A DNA stretch of 64,000 nucleotides from the NCBI RefSeq assembly GCF_014805685.1, contig NC_060904.1:12899811-12963810 (forward strand), written 5' to 3'. Both the position numbers and the translations under genes were made by a program. Origin of the DNA: Silurus meridionalis (lineage: Eukaryota; Chordata; Actinopteri; Siluriformes; Siluridae). The notes under the pieces were generated by a model. The model made no database searches and had not been told where the DNA came from. It was given only the letters and a program-made list of their open reading frames with translations. How positions within the stretch are numbered: position 1 is the first letter of the stretch; every line of letters starts with the position of its first letter. Below, in pieces: positions 45,900-57,344 of this stretch.

Positions 45900-46160
45900 A
45901 TCTGAAGACAGTTACAGGAAGCCAATGAAGGGAGCATAGACAAAAGCGTAGTGTGAAAGTACCTAGGAGGGTTGAAAACAAGTTGTGCAGCTTCATTCTG
46001 TATCAGTTACAGTAGTGGAATGTCTTTCAGAGGCAGACCTGCCAAGAACATGTTACAGTAGTCCAGTCTTGGGATTGTAAAAGAATTAATAAGCACCTGA
46101 GTCAACTGTGTAGATGTGTGACAAACTCCCTTGATATTGTCTAAGACAATGTAACATGAG
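45900..46160 (+). repeat. dispersed repeat, copy 2
   Basis: Second copy of the 38985-39330 repeat, with ggaagccaatgaagggagca, then gaggcagacctgccaagaac and gttacagtagtccagtcttg. Confidence 0.55.
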
Positions 46161-46164
46161 TGGT

Positions 46165-46440
46165 TTAGTGTTTTTTCTAATCCCTTTAGGGGTCACCACA
46201 GCAGCCCATCCAGCTCAAAACCACCTTGACCTTTATGTCTGCCTGTTTCAAACCAACCACCTGCATGTCTTCCCTCACCACATCCATAAACCTTCTCCAT
46301 AGTTTTTCTCTTTTCCTCCTTCCTGGCGGCTCCATCCTCAGCATTCTCATACCAATATACCCCCTTGTCCCTTCTCTGCACATGACCAAACCATCTCAAT
46401 CGCGCCTCTCTTACCTTGTCTCCAAAATGTCTCTCTAATT
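46165..46440 (-). pseudogene. RTE-like LINE ORF2 C-terminus
   Basis: Two overlapping minus-strand frames together give the tail of an RTE-type protein. One starts MRWFGHVQRRDKG; the other continues with WRRFMDVVREDMQVVGLKQ and ends CCGDP before a stop. The RWFGHV word and the terminal GDP are typical of RTE ORF2 downstream of the reverse transcriptase. A frameshift near 46350 separates the frames. The 3' part has gcccatccagctcaaaacca on the plus strand, and aggggtcaccacagc at 46189 is the untranslated motif also seen at 29503. Confidence 0.7.
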
Positions 46441-47025
46441 AATTCATTGTTAATCGTCACTCCCAATGAAACTCTCAGCATCTTTAACTCGAGCTTCAGC
46501 TCCACTTCCTGTCTTTTGTCAAATTACTTATTCTCTATCCAAACTGATAAAATAACACATTTACAGCAATCACTTTCTTTAACCCACACACAGCTGAAGT
46601 ATTATAGTATAGCTATAAGACAAGACACAATGTAAAAAAATAAATGAATTCACTCCCGTTATTGGCAGCGATTCTGTCACACATTGTGCTTTCCAACTAA
46701 TGTGGAAGCAAATTCATTTCAGATAGGGAAACCAGGGGCTAATTTGTAAAGTTTGCCAACTTCTCCCTATGACTGGAAACTCTGAAAAAAGGGAACCGAG
46801 CTAGGGAATGAAAAAGGTATGGGAAATATGTGAGCCGTTTGATAGAAGGAGACAGAATGGAAGTCTGTGATACTATGTTCTTCCAAAATTCTGTACCTAC
46901 ACTGCAGTGGGGGTTTCTTGTGTTTATGTGAACGAAGGCGCGAATAAAAAAAGCAACAATTTGTGAAAGTGTCTTCATTTTTGAAATTTTAAGTGTTGTG
47001 GAAGACTAAAAACAGTTTGTGGTGT
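46441..47025. other. no recognised feature
   Basis: Unique sequence. Confidence 0.4.
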
Positions 47026-47075
47026 TCTGATGATGATGATGATGATGATAATGATGATGATGATGGTGGTGGTGG
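47026..47075. repeat. (GAT)n / (GGT)n microsatellite
   Basis: About 12 GAT-type units followed by GGT units. Confidence 0.85.
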
Positions 47076-47773
47076 TAATGGTAAATTAACTATATAACTT
47101 AATCACTCATTTACTAACTCATTCTTGCATGTGTAATAGGGGAGTCTATTAAGAATCTCGTATAGAGATCTACATTATAAAGCGGGAGATGTAATAGTGC
47201 AGATTTCAGCAGATATCCACTAGAATGGGCACAAAATTTAATGGGGACTGAAAAATAAAAATAGGGATGAACTTTATGAGATTCCCATGGGGATGATAAT
47301 AAAATGAATGCTAACATCACAGTAAATACAAGGAATTTATAAATACATGGCAGACAATGAAGCTCATTCTACACTAAAAGCAAACAGCACTGTCTCTTTT
47401 CATGTTCTTTGCATGTTCTTCCAGATGTTTTTGTCCAGTGCTGGGTCAGGTGAACTAGAGTCTTCACAACCTATTCATGGGTTTACAGATATTTGAGAAA
47501 TAAATGATGTAACAGGTTTTGTTGCTGATCCCTGCAAAAGCTATGTTTTATAATTCGCTTAATCGCCTGACTGAAGAAGGCATTGAGCATTTCTTGCCAT
47601 GTCTCCTTGTACACCTTTGTACCGTTCTAGTATTACAATAAATACCATATTGTCAGTATTGTCTGTATCTATAATCCTCTACAGACCACTGCTGAACTAC
47701 TTTTTACATTGTAAATTTTTTACATTTTACTTTTTCTGTGTCTCCAGTACTGTGATAACAGCTTAGGATAGAA
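47076..47773. other. no recognised feature
   Basis: Unique sequence. Confidence 0.4.
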
Positions 47774-48433
47774 CCGGTGGTGGACATTAACGAAGTAAAT
47801 GCTATTCGTTACCATACTTAAGTAGCTTTTTTACATATCTGTACTTTCCTAAACTATTTCTATTTGGGGAAACTTACTTTAACTCAACTACATTTCAAAG
47901 TCAAATATCTCACTCTTACAATTTGTGATTTGTCTTTCTTTTTTATTCATGAGTGGATAAAAATCACAAGCATGCAGTTTAGCATCAGTTCAACAGCAAG
48001 CAGAACATTTTGAGAGTAATAAATGAAGAAACTCCTGACTCTAACTCACCACAACACCCCTGGGCTTATTTGCGTAATGTTTTTGAAGTAGTTGAAAAGA
48101 AGGTTTTGGGCTAATGATCATTTTATTAGATATCAATCAGTGGTTGACTCAATAATATCATTCTATTAATAGAGTGGTGTGCTAAAATGAACAGTTTAGA
48201 GTCTTTTCACATAAACTGAGTTTTTAAAGCAAGAGTCTTGTGATAAAAATGATAATAGGAACATTATAGCCATAATAAATCATTCTATTTTGAATTCTTA
48301 AGTACATTTGAAGGCAAATACTTTTGTATTTTTAATCAAGTGACAGTTTAAAGGGAGCCCTTTTACTGGAATATTTTACATTGAGTATCTCTACTTTCAC
48401 TCAAGTACATATTTGGTGCACTTTGTCCACAAC
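47774..48433. mobile_element. TIR-type non-autonomous element (family A), copy 2
   Basis: The ends ccggtggtggacattaacga and (inverted) ccagttgtggacaaagtgca form a short imperfect terminal inverted repeat. The element is the uninterrupted relative of 22555-24905, in the opposite orientation. It has no open frame of note. Confidence 0.65.
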
Positions 48434-48505
48434 TGGAAAGAACCGCATATGACTGAAGAATTCATGTCTTCCAATACATTTGTCCATATAGTGTATGTTC
48501 CAACA
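48434..48505. mobile_element. Tc1-like terminal fragment
   Basis: Text aatacatttgtccatatagt at about 48474 is the end of the Tc1-like subfamily at 28145 and 49407. It abuts family A copy 2. Confidence 0.5.
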
Positions 48506-49404
48506 AAGTCAGCAGTGGCATTGCTAATAAGCATTGAGAGAGAGCCCTTAGTGTGGCACAGTTTAACAGAGATCATCCCAAATATCTACCAATAGAATTG
48601 CACCTGCTTTTCTGGGAATCATGGATAATAATCAGAAAATCCACAGTTAACATAATTGGGTAAAGAAAAAAGTGGGTCAAGTATTATGAGAAAGTGCTTA
48701 TTTATAATTCAGATGGCAGATTAAGTGGCCTTTAAGGCCTCTGTGACTCATTGTGAAGTGCTATCTTTACTGTAGGGTCTACTTTTCTACCATCTTGCAA
48801 CAGTGGTCAAAAGCATTAACAGACAGATTTAAAGCGAGAGTAAAAAACATGACTCTGACATTTGATGAATGGAGTTCCAGGTAGATGAAAATCTAATTCT
48901 CACCTCAGAAATGTTTCAGACTTTTTGTGATTAAGTGGGTAAGGATTCCTGACCCCCTCATTCACTGGAACAGATGTGTTGCCATTAAAAATTTTGGGTA
49001 GGTTTTGGGGATCGTTTTTACCATGTTCATAAAATGCATAGATTATTGTTTTGATATTCAGTGATCTTTCTCCAAGCACAATAAACATGACACCAAGCAT
49101 AACCTCATTCTCTTATGTCTTTAACAAAACAGGGTCATTACACATTAATAGAGTTTAAAATTCTCAGACAAACGATAGTATATATAAAAAAGGTTATGCG
49201 TGTCATGAGCAATTCTCCTATTTAATGCTTTATCATTCATGAGTTTGTGTAAACAGGTGTCCTAACAGTGATTGTCCTAACGTTAGACGTTATCGGTATG
49301 GTTTATGTGCTGGGAAAGGCTATACTTTAGGTGTTATGTTGCTTGCAAATTTCCAATATCTTCCTTACAATTTATTTGAAAAATGTTAATCAAATTTGGA
49401 TTAT
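48506..49404. other. no recognised feature
   Basis: Unique AT-rich sequence. Confidence 0.4.
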
Positions 49405-49406
49405 AT

Positions 49407-49690
49407 ACACTATATGGACAAAAGTTTATGGACACCTGACTCTATGGACACCTGAACAGATTTGTATTTGGTTTTTGAATGCTCCATTCCATTGAATATT
49501 TAGTTACTATTTGCTTGTTGTATGACCTCCACTGTTCTGGAAAGATGTTGCACTAGATTTTGGAGTGTGGTTGTAGAGATTAGTACTCTTTCAGTCCCAT
49601 AAGTCAGAATCAGTGTGGGCTGATGAAGTCTGGGGTGCAGTCAGGGTTCCAATTTATTGCAAAATAGTGTTCAGTAGGGTGTTCAAAATG
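49407..49690 (-). mobile_element. Tc1-like relic (CACTATATGGACAAAAGT end)
   Basis: The terminus acactatatggacaaaagtt at 49408 is followed by gacacctgactctatggaca, where the GGACACCTGA word is duplicated. Then come ctccactgttctggaaagat and ttgcactagattttggagtg, the inverted text of the transposase 3' end, and gtctggggtgcagtcagggt. The other end is not found. Confidence 0.75.
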
Positions 49691-49974
49691 TCAAATAATG
49701 TTGTTTTGAACAGTAATTTGGCAGTAATTGTGTGGTATAATGATGTTTTTAAAAGGCTAGCAGTGTCATTCATGAATACGATTCCTCTTTGTTCATCCAC
49801 TCAATATTAAACAGATGCATCTGCAATACATATTTTACTGGTTCATCATGGTCATGGTTTTAAAAGCTACTAGCCAGCTAGCTACACTTAATAGAGGTCA
49901 GAGCCAAGAAAAGTATTAGATGTACTTTGCTAAATTGTAGTTGAAAAAAGGTAAACCTTTTTATACAGTATATG
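49691..49974. other. no recognised feature
   Basis: Unique sequence. Confidence 0.35.
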
Positions 49975-50555
49975 CAGGTACATGGCTCATTCCGGATGGG
50001 CGGTGTTGCTTCTTCTGTGCAGTTGTGTACCTTTGTATGAAAGACAAAGGATACACTTTTGAGGATGATAAAGTACACATCTTGGACAGAGAAAACAGAT
50101 GGTTTGAGAAAGGAATGAAGGATGTCCACTATGTCCATGCGGAAATCCTTCTCTCAACAGAGGTGCTCTCATGCTGCTTTTTTATCCATGCCCAAGAAGA
50201 TCAAGACCTCTTCACCATTCCACCAGGAAACCACACCTAAGAACCCTCTCATCTACTCTCGTATTCACTGATCGTTAACGCTCTATACTTCTATACACTC
50301 ACCCTTACTTTCCTTCTTTGGGGTAGTTACAGTATATCCCAATGACCCCCTTACTCTTGACACCTCCCTCCCCACTTTCAGCTCTTCTTTGTCTCTTAAC
50401 GAGGCTATCCAGGGAGGGGAGGATTCCTGATCCTGGAGAATACAAATTTGTGGAATACTGCCAACTTTGCCTAGACTGAAAAAGCTGCTCGGAGTAGTGA
50501 AACATTTCAATCCAACCAGATAGAAGTCCAGTTGACATGACTCAACTTTCAGATA
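49975..50555 (+). pseudogene. Penelope-like element C-terminus (GIY-YIG-type region) and 3' end
   Basis: A plus-strand frame reads KGYTFEDDKVHILDRENRWF, then EKGMKDVHYVHAE (50040-50150). A frame change follows, with readable PSLNRGALM (about 50147). This D-x-x-V-x-I-L-D-R-E-x-x-W-F-E pattern is the C-terminal endonuclease-like part of fish Penelope-like or related retroelements. The later text gtagtgaaacatttcaatcc (about 50494) and gaagtccagttgacatgact (about 50523) is the conserved 3' untranslated end of this family. The reverse transcriptase part is absent. Assignment to Penelope rather than another GIY-YIG-bearing element is likely but not proven. Confidence 0.65.
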
Positions 50556-51635
50556 AAGTAACATGGCCATTTCTAGAATATTATGTTAATCATTTCCTAT
50601 ATAACTGTCATAGAGATATTAAATGCTCTCCATATGGAAAGGTTTAAGGCAGAGCATGTCTTACATGATTACATTATAAATTCTGAATACCTGCGCTCCT
50701 GCTACTGTCAAGGGAAAATGAGCTGTGATGTGAGGCCCTCTGTGCTGGAACGCCCTTTCACTCCCGAGTTTCAGAGGGCTAGAAAACAAATGGATTTGTC
50801 ATAGCACCAAGAAATACTGGCAGCAGAAATTGTTTTGTAAGAATGTTTTGAAGGCTGCACTTACACTGTATGACAGATTTAGACAATGCCAAGGTGTAGT
50901 ACCCTGCCATCACTTAGAGCATGAGTCACGTTAATGTTCCTGATTCTCGCAGTAGCAACACATACAGGTGGGAGGGTCCTGAACCTCAGCTTTTTAGCTC
51001 TACTTTCATGTAGGTTTCTGCAAAAGTTGTTTAGCTCAGTGTGTCTGTTCACAAAGGAGATTATTAAGTTGAATTACCTTTTTATGAGCTTATTAAAGGT
51101 GTGGTGTTTATCTCTGTTGGTTAGCTGTACCAATTTATTTAAGTACATTCTGAAACATTTTAGCTTTTTTTTAATAAAAAGAAAAAAAAAAGAAAAAAAT
51201 CATTTCATAACCACTCTGCAGTCATTTGCTCAAATGAGTCAAAGAAAGCAATTTAGCATTTTTGTAATTCTTGATGCCATTTTTAAGTTCTATTTGCTTA
51301 TTCTGATGCTAATTTAGTCTCAAATCAAAAGATATTAGACATAGAGATACCAATAACAATTGCTTAGTCATATAGTTTATGGATATAAAATAAAAACATG
51401 GTGAATAGGACATGTGGCTTTGCATGGCTAAATTACGTACAGCTATTACTTTTGTTTCCAGCTATTACAACAATAAAGTTGTCCAACTTTAATTTCTATA
51501 GTATTGTCCCTTGAGAAGATATACTTAAATGGTTGCTGAAATGTGAGGGGTGTACTCACTTTTGTGAGATACTGTATATAACTCCTCCCTCTAAGGGTTA
51601 AATAGCCGCTCCTCTATATTAATGTTATACACTAT
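50556..51635. other. no recognised feature
   Basis: Unique sequence. The 127-residue frame at 50934-51317 is hydrophobic, low-complexity AT-rich sequence with no domain. Confidence 0.4.
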
Positions 51636-51637
51636 AG

Positions 51638-51709
<72 letters not shown>
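51636..51709. repeat. (TA)n microsatellite
   Basis: About 36 TA units. Confidence 0.95.
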
Positions 51710-51713
<4 letters not shown>

Positions 51714-51818
51714 TATTAATATGTTATATTTATAGATATTAATGCCAGACTTATATTGTTTAGACCTTGGGCAATTATATGCAATTATATAGACCACCAG
51801 GGAACCACTGTCAGTGCA

Positions 51819-51868
51819 AAAAAATAAAAATAAAAATAAAAATAATTATTATAATAATAATGATGATG

Positions 51869-51921
<53 letters not shown>
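51819..51921. repeat. (AAAAAT)n and (AAT)n microsatellites
   Basis: A few AAAAAT units, then GAT/AAT, then about 20 AAT units. The polyasparagine open frame comes from this. Confidence 0.95.
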
Positions 51922-51922
<1 letters not shown>

Positions 51923-52059
51923 TATCTATTATTTTAGTCTGTTTTTTTCTGCCATCTGTTTATTCACTGCTTCTACAAAGTCCATTTCTTGCTGCCATAC
52001 ATTCATTTCTCTTAATATATATCTTAATATTTATAATTTATTATATTATTTTCATTTTT

Positions 52060-52160
52060 CTTATTGTTACTTGAATCTTCACTTGAGTTTTTCTTTTACT
52101 GTGAGCAACTGCAACTAAATAATTTTCTTATGGGATCAATAAAGGCTTCTGATTCTTTTT
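52060..52160 (+). mobile_element. 3' end of an L2-like retroposon
   Basis: The text ttactgtgagcaactgcaac, then ttatgggatcaataaaggct, then tctgattct is the typical 3' end of an L2-like LINE. Confidence 0.5.
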
Positions 52161-52644
52161 AGCTTACTTTGTATTATACAACTTCACAAAACAAGTAAAT
52201 GTTGCGGTGTATATATACCTTATATATCTAATTTTCCTGAAACTATAAAATACTATAATTTATGTTTTTAACTTCTCTTTTAGTCAGGTAGGCTGCATTT
52301 TTCTGCCATTACATCCCCTGAGGTGGATTTCATTTTGACAGATCCTGCAAATCCAGCCAAGCGCAGCATTCATTTTAGAAAGATAAACAATTTTTGCATC
52401 CTTTAGCACCCTCAGTCCATCACATGTAAATTCTAAAAGACATTTTGAAAAATGGAAGCTGGCAGAAACAGCAGTGGAGACACATGGCCTATCAGCAGCT
52501 GAAGTTTTTATGTTGAGTTGTAGAAATTATGCACACTCATAGGGCTATTTACTTAGGAACACCTGTAGAGTTAAACAGACACAGATACAGATAGAATGCT
52601 GTTCATACAAATAAAATGCAGTTCAAGAGATTCAGTTCATATCA
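52161..52644. other. no recognised feature
   Basis: Unique sequence. Confidence 0.4.
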
Positions 52645-52976
52645 AACCTTATGTAGAAATTTGGAAAAATATCAAACCTTATCTTATTGAGTGGCCTGCA
52701 AGAGCTCTGACATCAATTCTACTGAACACCATTGGAATGAATTGGAATGCTGACTGCACCCTAGGCCTTCTCACCCTACATCAGTACCTGACTTTACTAA
52801 CACTGAATAATAATTTGCTGGCTGTCTAAGCACAAATCACCACAACCATACTTCAAAATCTAGTAGAAGATCTTCCAAGAAGAGTGAAAATAAATGTAAA
52901 TCAGGTCTAAAAGAGGATGTTCAAAAAGCACATATGAATTACAGTCAAGTCCACAAATGATTGTCCACATAGTTTT
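52645..52976 (+). mobile_element. Tc1-like 3' part
   Basis: From gagtggcctgcaagagctct (52689) the text corresponds to the transposase C-terminus: EWPA, degraded SPDLNPIE, then a Q-N-L-V-E-S-L-P-R-R-V-like stretch at about 52855-52890. It ends with aagtccacaaatgattgtcc and acatagt at 52974. The catalytic Glu region (ctactgaacaccattggaat) is mutated. Confidence 0.7.
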
Positions 52977-52977
52977 C

Positions 52978-53432
52978 ACAGTACATTTAAAAAGTTTTCA
53001 GACCCCCTCTAATTATTTTTGGTTTTTTTTGATACTACAATCATTTAAATAGATTTTTTCCCATTAATCTACATGCAGTACTGCATGATAAAGTGAAAAC
53101 AGAACATATACATACTAAAAGTATTGACTCTTTACTTAGTCAAAGCACCTTAAGTAGCAATTGAGTCTTACAGCTTGGAGACTTTTGGGGTATAATGCGA
53201 AAAACTTTGCAAAGTTCATGTTGTTGCAAAGAGTCTAAATATTTAGTAACGTAATATTCCGTTTTTGTTTTTTAATGAATGTACAGACATTTCTAGAATA
53301 GTTTTCACTTTGTCATAATGGGGAACATAGTATAGATTAATAAAAAAAAATCTATTTCAACAATTGTAATATAAGGAATTAACATAAAATTGAAAAAAGT
53401 AGGGCTTTGAATACTTTCTGAAAGCACTGTAC
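52978..53432 (-). mobile_element. Tc1-like transposon, internally deleted copy 4
   Basis: The ends acagtacatttaaaaagttt and (inverted) acagtgctttcagaaagtat form an imperfect terminal repeat. The inside (agtcaaagcaccttaagtag, then cttggagacttttggggtat) is the inverted transposase 3' flank of a Tc1 subfamily. The copy is about 455 bp. It starts within 2-4 bp of the end of the previous relic. Confidence 0.75.
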
Positions 53433-55042
53433 TTCCATCATTATAATGTGTCAAACTTCTTAAGTAGTTCCATGAATATAGAACACCTTTGAGATGGAAT
53501 AGAATAGTAGATTTACAGCATAAATGTGCATTTAAGAAACCTGCAGCAAATCGTATGGGCCAGAACTGCAAAGAAGAATTTCTATCACGTTGTAAAAGAA
53601 TTCAATGAACGATTCAAACTGTTCCGAGAGCAATAAAGGTCCTTACCCACTAGCCAGTGAGTGTACTATAAAATTGGTCAAGTACAAATTTAGAAGTTAA
53701 AAGATATAATGGATACAATATGGAGAACACTACTTGGATGCTGTCTTTTTTTAATGATTATTATGATCATTTTAATATTTAAATAAATAGTTATTGTAAT
53801 GACAGGATGCAAAGCTTGTGTTTTTTTCCATTTTGCTCAACTTTTGCACATTATCTATTTATCTATTCATTGCCTTTAATTAAGTCCAAAGACTGAATAA
53901 TTAAAAAAAAGGTTGCTAAGAGAACAGGCTTTCGATTTCCAGCCCACGTAACACAATTAAAAGTCCAGACTTTCTGTGGGGTTACATTTGAACATAATCA
54001 AACTTTAATCTTATTTTCATCCACTGATCCCACCAATTCCACAGCTGCTGGTAAACTAACTACTCTCAAGAGAGCCAATAGATTAAGAGTGAAAAAAAGC
54101 TAATTTACTTGAATTATTGCCAACTTTGAAACTCTGTCAGCACTAAGCTGCTTTCAGAAGAATATAGCGGAAAAATATCTGGTCTGTCTGTTTAAAAGAT
54201 TTTAAGAGTCAGTCAAATGAGAAAATCCCTAACTAAAGATGCATGGATTAATTAAAGCTCCAAGCTACTGGTTCCAGTGGGAGTGTGCTTCTTCTTTGCC
54301 TAAAGAGATGCAGCAGCCCTTTAATCCTTCGATATTGTACAGTTCTTTCACCTCTTCATCTTTACACTCTGCCCAGAGCTTCAGCTTTCATGTTAATACC
54401 AATATCAATGCAATCGTACTTTACATCTTAAAACATTAACTAGCTGAGTTGAGTCTTAGTCTCATATAGCAGCATTGCATTTTAAGACTTGGAATTAAAC
54501 ATTTGCTGTCTATCCAAACTCAAAATTCAAATCCAAATACAAAATTCCAAACGTCATTGCAACAGACATCACAAATATTTCAACATAAGCATATTTAAAG
54601 TCTTTCAGGGTGGAGTTATCCTTTAAGGCTTAAACCCAGTCTGAACTATAAGATGTGTGAAGATAGACTAGTGGCTAAATGTGTTCCAACAGTGCAAAAT
54701 TATCTGATCTAGCTCTGTGTAAACAAAGTAAGCTCTGCCTTAAGTATCCCACAAGCTGATGTTAATCTCTTCATTGTGCCCTTAACCTTTAAGTTTCATG
54801 TTTTACAAGCTGTTTTTCTTCACTGAGAGGTTCAGATACGGGGCTGGTGCTAACAGTCTACTGGGAGCAACATTAAGGGTTCTTCAGTTATTAATTTGAA
54901 TACATTATATTTAGGAGTTATTCCCAAACCACTGTGAAATTAAAAACAAAGTTACATGAGTGATTTGCGCAAATCAGAACTCAATGACGGCACATGGGAC
55001 CTTAACCTGGGGGTTAATTGTAAGGAACAAACAAGTTTAATA
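53433..55042. other. no recognised feature
   Basis: About 1.6 kb of unique AT-rich sequence. Confidence 0.4.
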
Positions 55043-55915
55043 CATGTATAAACAGGGTTGGGCAAAGATACATTAAAAAAGTATTATTAAAAAAACTACC
55101 AAATACCCTAATTTTAAGTGTAAAAGAATTAGCTACAAAATAGAGCTGCCACATCATGTATCAAAATAACCTACTGTATAAATCTGACTTATGCAACCAG
55201 TAAACAGATCAAATATTCACATACAAAATCCCTGTGATCTCCAGGATGAAGCTTAGTTTTAAAGTAACCAACATTTTGTTTTTGCGAATGACTTGTAATT
55301 GTATCCTAATTTAGGTACTTAGTGTTTGAAGGGCTATTTTACATCAGCAACACTGAGTCAATGACAAACATGTCATTCATAAGCAGACAACTGATGGCAC
55401 CTGTATTCATAGCAACTAGTTTCTAACTAATAATCATTTGATTGTTAATCATTAATATATTATTATATTATACCAGTAATTCATGCAATTATGTGCAATA
55501 TCAAGCTCCTACTAAACAGCTACTTCAATTAGGCTACAATATTAAGGTATATCAAATATTTATTTATCAATCATTGGACACCTATTTGAATGCTGGCTGC
55601 CTGCATGTTTCTTACCTTCACCACCTTCTTCCATATGGATCAATTTTCTGTTCTGATCTCAAGAAGTGTGTGCAAACTACTAAGTATGTGCCAATCAGAA
55701 GCCGCATTTCTATGATGTCATCATGTAGACTTCTTACAAAGTATTTTACAGTATTTTAAAACTACAAAAATACAAATCACTAAAGTATTCTGATACAAAA
55801 TATGACGCCATTTACATCGACTCTTGTAAATACAAATTACAAAATCCTATTTTAGATTTGAAATATGTAATTGTAATACATATATCAAAAATATTGCCTA
55901 TCCTTGTGTACAGTA
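55043..55915. mobile_element. TIR-type non-autonomous element (family C)
   Basis: The start cagggttgggcaaagataca and the inverted end acaaggataggcaatatttt match imperfectly as terminal repeats. Both sub-ends contain runs of text in the style aaaatacaaatcactaaagt. The inside has no transposase. Such elements are common in fish. Confidence 0.55.
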
Positions 55916-55975
55916 TAAATAAGGGGTAAATAGTGCACAGAAAAGATTAATACTAACAGCAGTATTTCTTGCTGG

Positions 55976-56217
55976 CATTTATTAACACATTTTGAAGCAA
56001 GATGTGATTTAAGATTGTGTTATTTTTATCTCTTTTGACTTGGAACTGTAACCTCTATAATCAACATTGCTGATTAGATATTGCTGACTATATCTTTTAG
56101 AAAAGTCAGCAATATCTAATCAGCAATGTTGATTATAGAGGTTACAGTTCCAAGTCAAAAGAGATAAAAATAACACAATCTTAAATCACATCTTGCTTCA
56201 AAATGTGTTAATAAATG
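55976..56217. repeat. 114-bp perfect inverted repeat, 14-bp spacer
   Basis: The arm 55976-56089 and the arm 56104-56217 are exact reverse complements over all 114 positions. The spacer is atatcttttagaaa. The right arm ends exactly where the CTAT microsatellite starts. Confidence 0.97.
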
Positions 56218-56304
<87 letters not shown>

Positions 56305-56366
56305 CGTCCGTCCGTCCGTCCGTCCGTCCGTCCGTCCGTCCGTCCGTCCGTCCGTCCATCCATCCA
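56218..56366. repeat. four-phase tetranucleotide microsatellite
   Basis: CTAT units (56218-56268), CTGT units (56269-56298), CCGT units (56299-56355) and a few CCAT units (to 56366) follow each other. Each phase differs from the next by one transition. The CCGT part has 14 CpG sites exactly 4 bp apart. Confidence 0.95.
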
Positions 56367-57168
56367 TTTAACCAAATCTTATTAGGTGTAGCAACTAATT
56401 ATAATAAATATTTTATTAAAATAAAATACAGCTTTTACAACTAGCATCTTTAGTCAACATGCTGATTCCCCAGAGCAGTCCATTACATGAACTGTACAGG
56501 AATTTACATTTTCTGAAGAAAATATGTGCATATTTTTGAAGAAAATGTGCATAGTGCCTGCCTGTGCAAAATTCAACACTGTCATGTTCCTGCACACGGT
56601 TAGTAGGGGAAGCTACATCGGTGCACATTTGTTGAAGCATGGCTAATTTGCAATTAGTTATGTGCTGAAGTGTTCCTGTGGAGATGGTAAATTGAAATAG
56701 TTTCTGTTTTTTGTCTTTATTTTTCTAGATTTATATTACATAACTATTGATTATAATCCTAATGTGAAATCCCACATGATATTGATGAAGGATCAGTTTG
56801 CAAATGGTGTCCTGTTTCTCTGGACCAAACCGAACTGTGTCACTATGACTGTCACTGACAATGAGAAGACAATGACAATGAGAGGTTCGTAAAAAGTCCT
56901 ACGATTGACTATAGGGCCAGATTTATTCGATTTTCCATACAATTCTAAAATGTTATTTGTCTATGCTAGATTTATTCCTTTAGATATATGAGGGATAAGG
57001 CCATAAGAGCATGTCAGCCATACAAAACCAAACATCTAAACTCTGAAACCAATTTCCATTTATTCCCAATGGACCAAAAAACATGCAAAAACCTAAACAG
57101 ACAATTAATACATTGCTGTCAGAGTAATAGAGTTGCATGTACACACACACATATATATATGCTCATGC
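56367..57168. other. no recognised feature
   Basis: Unique sequence. Confidence 0.4.
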
Positions 57169-57344
57169 GACAGGCTAATGCGCAATATATCCACGTCAGC
57201 GTTCGACTTTGAAGGATCTACTTCCACTTTGTTTTCATGTTTTCTTTGATTTGAATAGTCAAATCAAGGAAAACATGAAAACAAAGTGGAAGTAGATCCT
57301 TCAAAGTCGAACGCTGACGTGGATATATTGCGCATTAGCCTGTC
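57169..57344. repeat. 86-bp inverted repeat, 4-bp spacer
   Basis: The arm 57169-57254 and the arm 57259-57344 are reverse complements with one mismatch (near 57246). The spacer is atag. The arm includes the CpG-containing words gcgcaat and cagcgttcga. Confidence 0.96.

Noticed and set aside
50934..51317. 127-residue hydrophobic frame
   Set aside because: AT-rich low-complexity reading with a poly-Lys run from poly(A); no domain.
55976..57344. The two long hairpins as microRNA precursors
   Set aside because: The arms (114 and 86 bp) are too long and too perfectly paired for a normal microRNA precursor.
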